DNA from: Lachnoclostridium sp. UBA739
GTDB taxonomy: Bacteria > Bacillota_A > Clostridia > Lachnospirales > Lachnospiraceae
Reading direction: 5' to 3'
Assembly (NCBI GenBank): GCA_002297865.1
Contig: DBKX01000301.1
Location: 503 to 10,050 of the forward strand
DNA: 9,548 nt
A program made the position numbers and the translations under genes. This document shows, piece after piece, positions 7,241 through 9,548 of the stretch. Within the stretch, counting starts at the first letter, position 1; the number at the start of each line of letters is the position of its first letter. The notes below the pieces were generated by a model, which ran no database searches, was not told where the DNA came from, and saw only the letters and a list, made by a program, of their open reading frames with translations.

Positions 7241-7423
7241 ATGAGTGAACGAACCAATTGTGATTACTGTGCAAATTATATATACGATGAAGAATACGGA
7301 GCATCTGAGTGTCAGGTTAATTTGGATGAAGATGAGATGTATCGATATATGTCGAGAAATTACAAGGAGTGTCCTTATTTTCAGATAAATAATGAGTATA
7401 AAATCGTACGAAAACAAATGTAG
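7241..7423 (+). CDS. Small cysteine-rich acidic protein (DUF6472-like)
   Basis: This 60-residue protein has four cysteines, C7 and C10 (CDYC), C24 and C44 (ECPYF), spaced as in small zinc-binding proteins. Other landmarks are an acidic YDEEYG segment, VNLDEDEM and a basic C-terminal YKIVRKQM. The pattern recalls the short DUF6472 proteins of Lachnospiraceae, a recollection I could not check; no function is known to me. I prefer ATG 7241. The only ribosome-binding-like sequence, AAAGGA (7223-7228), is 12 bases away, somewhat long. The in-frame TTG at 7229 abuts that site and is less likely. It follows merR by 23 bp and is probably co-transcribed with it. No clear terminator follows before the hemerythrin promoter. 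There is no signal peptide or membrane segment, so it is cytoplasmic. Confidence 0.8.
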   Translation: MSERTNCDYCANYIYDEEYGASECQVNLDEDEMYRYMSRNYKECPYFQINNEYKIVRKQM

Positions 7424-7451
7424 AAATTCTTTTAATTTAGGAATACCTGTA

Positions 7452-7480
7452 TTGACATGGGTAGAAACGGTAGTTATACT
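7452..7480 (+). promoter_or_regulatory. Sigma-A promoter of the hemerythrin gene
   Basis: A perfect TTGACA (7452-7457), a 17-bp spacer and TATACT (7475-7480, five of six) lie 37 bp before the hemerythrin start. It is one of the best promoters in the window and makes the gene an independent transcription unit. Confidence 0.85.
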
Positions 7481-7517
7481 TTAGGATGAAAATAGAAAAG
7501 ACAGGTGTGGACATTAT

Positions 7518-7949
7518 ATGTTTGATTTTAATTTTGACTGGAGTAAGGATATGGAGACAAGTATCTCCGAGATAGATTCACAGCATAAAGAGTTTTTTCG
7601 TATAGGAAGAGACATGGAACAATTACTATTAATGAAATGTGCTAATGTTACAGAAAAGGAACTTCTAGATATTGTATGTGACTTAAGGGAATATGTGGCA
7701 TATCATTTTTATGAAGAAGAAATAATTATGAAGGAAGCTGGGTATTCAAAGCTAGAAGAGCATACAAGAAAACATAATGAGTTTAAGAATATGATTATGA
7801 ATATAGACTGCCCTGCTTTAGCTGCCAATCCATATAAGGAGCTTACTAAGATAAGAAACGCAGTAGTTGATTGGGTATTCGGACATATGCTTCATGACGA
7901 TATGGAGATGGCGCGTGAAGTTGGGAAGAAAAATAATAATCAGAATTAA
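7518..7949 (+). CDS. Bacteriohemerythrin (single-domain di-iron oxygen-binding protein)
   Basis: The 143-residue protein is a single hemerythrin four-helix bundle. All seven expected iron ligands are present: H23 (IDSQHKEFF), H63 and E67 (HFYEEE), H82 and H86 (HTRKH), and H123 and D128 (HMLHDD). Hemerythrins bind oxygen reversibly at a non-haem di-iron centre. In anaerobes they are proposed to bind, store or sense oxygen and thereby protect oxygen-sensitive enzymes. There is no signal peptide, membrane segment or fused signalling domain, so it acts in the cytoplasm. Start ATG 7518 has AGGTG ten bases upstream. It has its own promoter and terminator, and all five tyrosines are TAT-coded, unlike the neighbouring cellulase. 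Its position before GH48 is probably coincidental. Confidence 0.94.
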   Translation: MFDFNFDWSKDMETSISEIDSQHKEFFRIGRDMEQLLLMKCANVTEKELLDIVCDLREYVAYHFYEEEIIMKEAGYSKLEEHTRKHNEFKNMIMNIDCPALAANPYKELTKIRNAVVDWVFGHMLHDDMEMAREVGKKNNNQN

Positions 7950-8005
7950 CAAATACTTCTCATTATAGAATGGTAAAATTGTGAAAATTAGTATGTAATA
8001 TGGTT

Positions 8006-8037
8006 AAGAACTGCATTTTCAATGACAGTTCTTTTTT
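8006..8037 (+). terminator. Rho-independent terminator after the hemerythrin gene
   Basis: AAGAACTG (8006-8013) pairs with CAGTTCTT (8026-8033). The stem extends inward through CATT/AATG around a TTC loop with one bulged A, and a run of six T (8032-8037) closes it. Confidence 0.9.
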
Positions 8038-8212
8038 AATAGTATTTTTAGTAGATTTGTTCTATTATTTAACAATTACGCCTAATTATAAGATACAAAT
8101 TACGATTTTATTGTACGAACTATATAATTGAGTTGTACAAAATGCATAAAACAAACTATATATTTAGTGGAATGATGTTTAAAATTACTGATAGAAACTT
8201 AGTAAGAACTAC

Positions 8213-8233
8213 TTTACATGCATTTCATGTAAA
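8213..8233. repeat. Perfect inverted repeat upstream of the GH48 promoter (possible operator)
   Basis: TTTACATG (8213-8220) and CATGTAAA (8226-8233) are perfect 8-bp inverted arms around a 5-bp spacer. It ends 27 bp before the -35 box, so an activator or repressor could bind there. It lacks a T-tract in either direction, which argues against a terminator. No binding protein can be named. Confidence 0.6.
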
Positions 8234-8260
8234 AATACGATACATTACGGGCATAAAACA

Positions 8261-8288
8261 TTGAAAACTTGTCCAAAAAAACTATAAT
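8261..8288 (+). promoter_or_regulatory. Sigma-A promoter of the GH48 cellulase gene
   Basis: TTGAAA (8261-8266, five of six) and a perfect TATAAT (8283-8288) are separated by 16 bp. Transcription would begin near 8292-8296 and give a 5' UTR of about 75 bases that carries a repeat/hairpin element. Confidence 0.8.
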
Positions 8289-8295
8289 TGAACTT

Positions 8296-8344
8296 GCAAA
8301 TAAACATTAATCCAATAGCATATTGGATAAGCAAATAAACATTA
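8296..8344 (+). repeat. Two exact direct repeats flanking a hairpin in the GH48 5' UTR
   Basis: GCAAATAAACATTA occurs exactly twice (8296-8309 and 8331-8344), 35 bp apart. Between the copies lies a perfect 8-bp hairpin, ATCCAATA (8310-8317) and TATTGGAT (8321-8328), with a GCA loop. The first copy begins at about the predicted transcription start, and the second ends 13 bases before the Shine-Dalgarno core. It is not followed by a T-tract long enough for a terminator. It could stabilise the mRNA 5' end, bind a protein or tune translation; all of these are inferences. Confidence 0.8.
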
Positions 8345-8368
8345 TTTAATTTTTTAAGGAGGAGTCTC

Positions 8369-9548
8369 ATGTTTAATGAAAAATTAAAAAGGGCAATATG
8401 TGGAATGGGAACAGCACTTATGTTAAGCTCCGTTATCATTCCATCAAACGTTTCTGCAGCAACAATTAAAGCTGATAAAGCTAGTGACAAATACGCACAA
8501 AGATTCGTAGACATTTACAATACAATTAAAGATACAAATACAGGTTACTTCGACGAAAATGGTGTTCCTTACCATTCAATCGAAACATTAATGGTAGAAG
8601 CTCCTGACCAAGGACATGAATCTACATCAGAAGCTGCTTCTTACTTAATCTGGTTAGAAGCTATGGCTGGAAAAATGACAGGTAACTACCAAGGATTATC
8701 AGATGCTTGGGACGTAGTTGAAAACTACTACATTCCTACATCTAAAGACCAGCCAGGTCAGACAGATTACAATCCATCTAGCCCAGCTACTTATGCTGCT
8801 GAGTATGATGACCCATCTAAATACCCAAGCCAATTAATGTTTGGCGCACCAGTTGGTTCAGACCCAATCGCTAACGAATTAAAGAGTGCATATGGTAATC
8901 AGTATATGTATGGTATGCACTGGTTAATCGACGTTGACAACTTCTACGGATATGGTTTAAGAGGAGATAGAAACACAACAAAACCTTCTTACATTAATAC
9001 ATATCAACGTGGTAAAGAGGAATCTTGTTTCGAAACTGTTCCTCAACCTTGCTGGGAGGACTTAAAAGCCGGTGGCCGTAATGGATATTTAGACTTATTC
9101 ACAAAAGACAATAGCTATGCCGCTCAGTGGAAATACACAGATGCACCAGATGCTGATGCTCGTTTAATCCAGGCTATGTACGGTGCTAGAAATGCTGCTA
9201 AAGAAGATGGAGTTAACATTAAGAATTTAACAGATAAAGCTGCTAAGATGGGTGATTATTTAAGATACTCCATGTTTGATAAATACTTTAGAAAGATTGG
9301 ACAACCTAAGGTTGCTGCTTCTAACGGACGTGACGCACAGCACTACTTATTATCCTGGTACTATGCTTGGGGTGGTTCAACAACTCAGAGCTGGTCTTGG
9401 AGAATTGGTTGTTCACACTCTCACTTCGGATATCAGAGTCCATTCGCTGCTTACCTTTGCTCAGAAGATAGTGATTTCATTGGTAAAGGTTCTACAGGAA
9501 AATCAGACTGGACTAAGAGTTTACAAAGACAAAAAGAATTATATACGA
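8369..9548 (+). CDS. Secreted GH48 cellulase (reducing-end cellobiohydrolase type), N-terminal part
   Basis: The first 393 residues are present; the gene continues past the right edge. A Sec signal peptide covers about 1-30: K5, K7 and R8, then a hydrophobic core, with probable cleavage after VSA (A30). The mature part starts directly as a GH48 catalytic domain: [40 protein letters not shown] at 59-98 is the family's most conserved block and contains the acid-glutamate candidates E84, E88 and E97. PDADAR (260-265) carries the likely catalytic-base aspartates D261/D263. [14 protein letters not shown] (181-194) is also characteristic. GH48 enzymes processively release cellobiose from cellulose chain ends and are central to clostridial cellulose breakdown. 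Cellulose-binding modules, if any, would lie beyond the edge. ATG 8369 follows the very strong TAAGGAGGAG at 8355-8364. Codon use leans to C-ending codons such as TAC, as in highly expressed genes. Confidence 0.96.
   Translation, partial: MFNEKLKRAICGMGTALMLSSVIIPSNVSAATIKADKASDKYAQRFVDIYNTIKDTNTGYFDENGVPYHSIETLMVEAPDQGHESTSEAASYLIWLEAMAGKMTGNYQGLSDAWDVVENYYIPTSKDQPGQTDYNPSSPATYAAEYDDPSKYPSQLMFGAPVGSDPIANELKSAYGNQYMYGMHWLIDVDNFYGYGLRGDRNTTKPSYINTYQRGKEESCFETVPQPCWEDLKAGGRNGYLDLFTKDNSYAAQWKYTDAPDADARLIQAMYGARNAAKEDGVNIKNLTDKAAKMGDYLRYSMFDKYFRKIGQPKVAASNGRDAQHYLLSWYYAWGGSTTQSWSWRIGCSHSHFGYQSPFAAYLCSEDSDFIGKGSTGKSDWTKSLQRQKELYT

Larger units (their letters stand above)
8038..8368 (+). other. Gene-free 331-bp control region of the GH48 cellulase gene
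   Basis: No credible gene is found on either strand in this very AT-rich stretch. It holds the main promoter at 8261-8288, an inverted repeat at 8213-8233, and the repeat/hairpin element at 8296-8344. Farther upstream are AATTACG twice (8074-8080, 8098-8104) and TTGTAC (8111-8116) matched by the palindrome TTGTACAA (8133-8140). A TATAAT at 8123-8128 has only a poor -35 (TTACGA, 8100-8105), so a second upstream promoter is possible but unproven. The length and motif density suggest regulated expression, which fits a cellulase. Confidence 0.7.

Noticed and set aside
7445..7506. ACCTGT and ACAGGT as an inverted repeat around the hemerythrin promoter that might hide the ribosome site
   Set aside because: Only 6 bp at 50 bp distance, and the first copy lies upstream of the expected transcription start, so it would not be in the mRNA.
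8245..8514. Open frame on the minus strand overlapping the GH48 leader and start
   Set aside because: It overlaps the signal peptide region of a clear secreted cellulase and a strong promoter and ribosome site on the other strand, and shows no family motif.

Overview
The window looks like a chromosomal segment of an AT-rich, Gram-positive, anaerobic, plant-fibre-degrading member of the Clostridia, most likely Lachnospiraceae. The evidence is strong purine-rich ribosome binding sites, sigma-A type promoters, U-tract terminators, a MutS2/YhaM/RlmD gene set typical of Firmicutes, and the start of a secreted family-48 cellulase. From memory, the layout resembles the region around the single GH48 gene of Lachnoclostridium (Clostridium) phytofermentans. 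I could not run a search to confirm this.

Left part (1-2710, minus strand): mutS2, followed after only 17 bp by the start of an OmpR-type response regulator cut by the window edge. Centre-left (2711-4290): a divergent promoter region, then a membrane-anchored HtrA/DegP-like protein with a PDZ domain. All three catalytic-triad positions of its protease fold appear to be replaced. It is closed by a strong terminator.

Centre (4291-6766): a two-gene operon of yhaM-like 3'-5' exoribonuclease and a 23S rRNA uracil-5-methyltransferase (RlmD/RumA family), ended by a terminator. Centre-right (6785-7423): an AdhR/NmlR-like MerR regulator that keeps Cys52. It is preceded by a promoter with the long 19-bp spacer used by this family, so it is probably autoregulated, and it is followed by a 60-residue cysteine-rich small protein. 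Next is a monocistronic hemerythrin (7518-7949) with a consensus promoter and a terminator.

Right part (8038-9548): a 331-bp gene-free leader and then the first 393 codons of a secreted GH48 cellulase. The leader holds a near-consensus promoter, an upstream inverted repeat, and an unusual element in the predicted 5' UTR: two exact 14-bp direct repeats flanking a perfect 8-bp hairpin.

Most of the window is housekeeping (DNA/RNA maintenance, signalling). The parts that deserve follow-up are the predicted pseudoprotease, the MerR switch with its small protein, and the cellulase leader. I saw no mobile element, CRISPR array, tRNA or rRNA.
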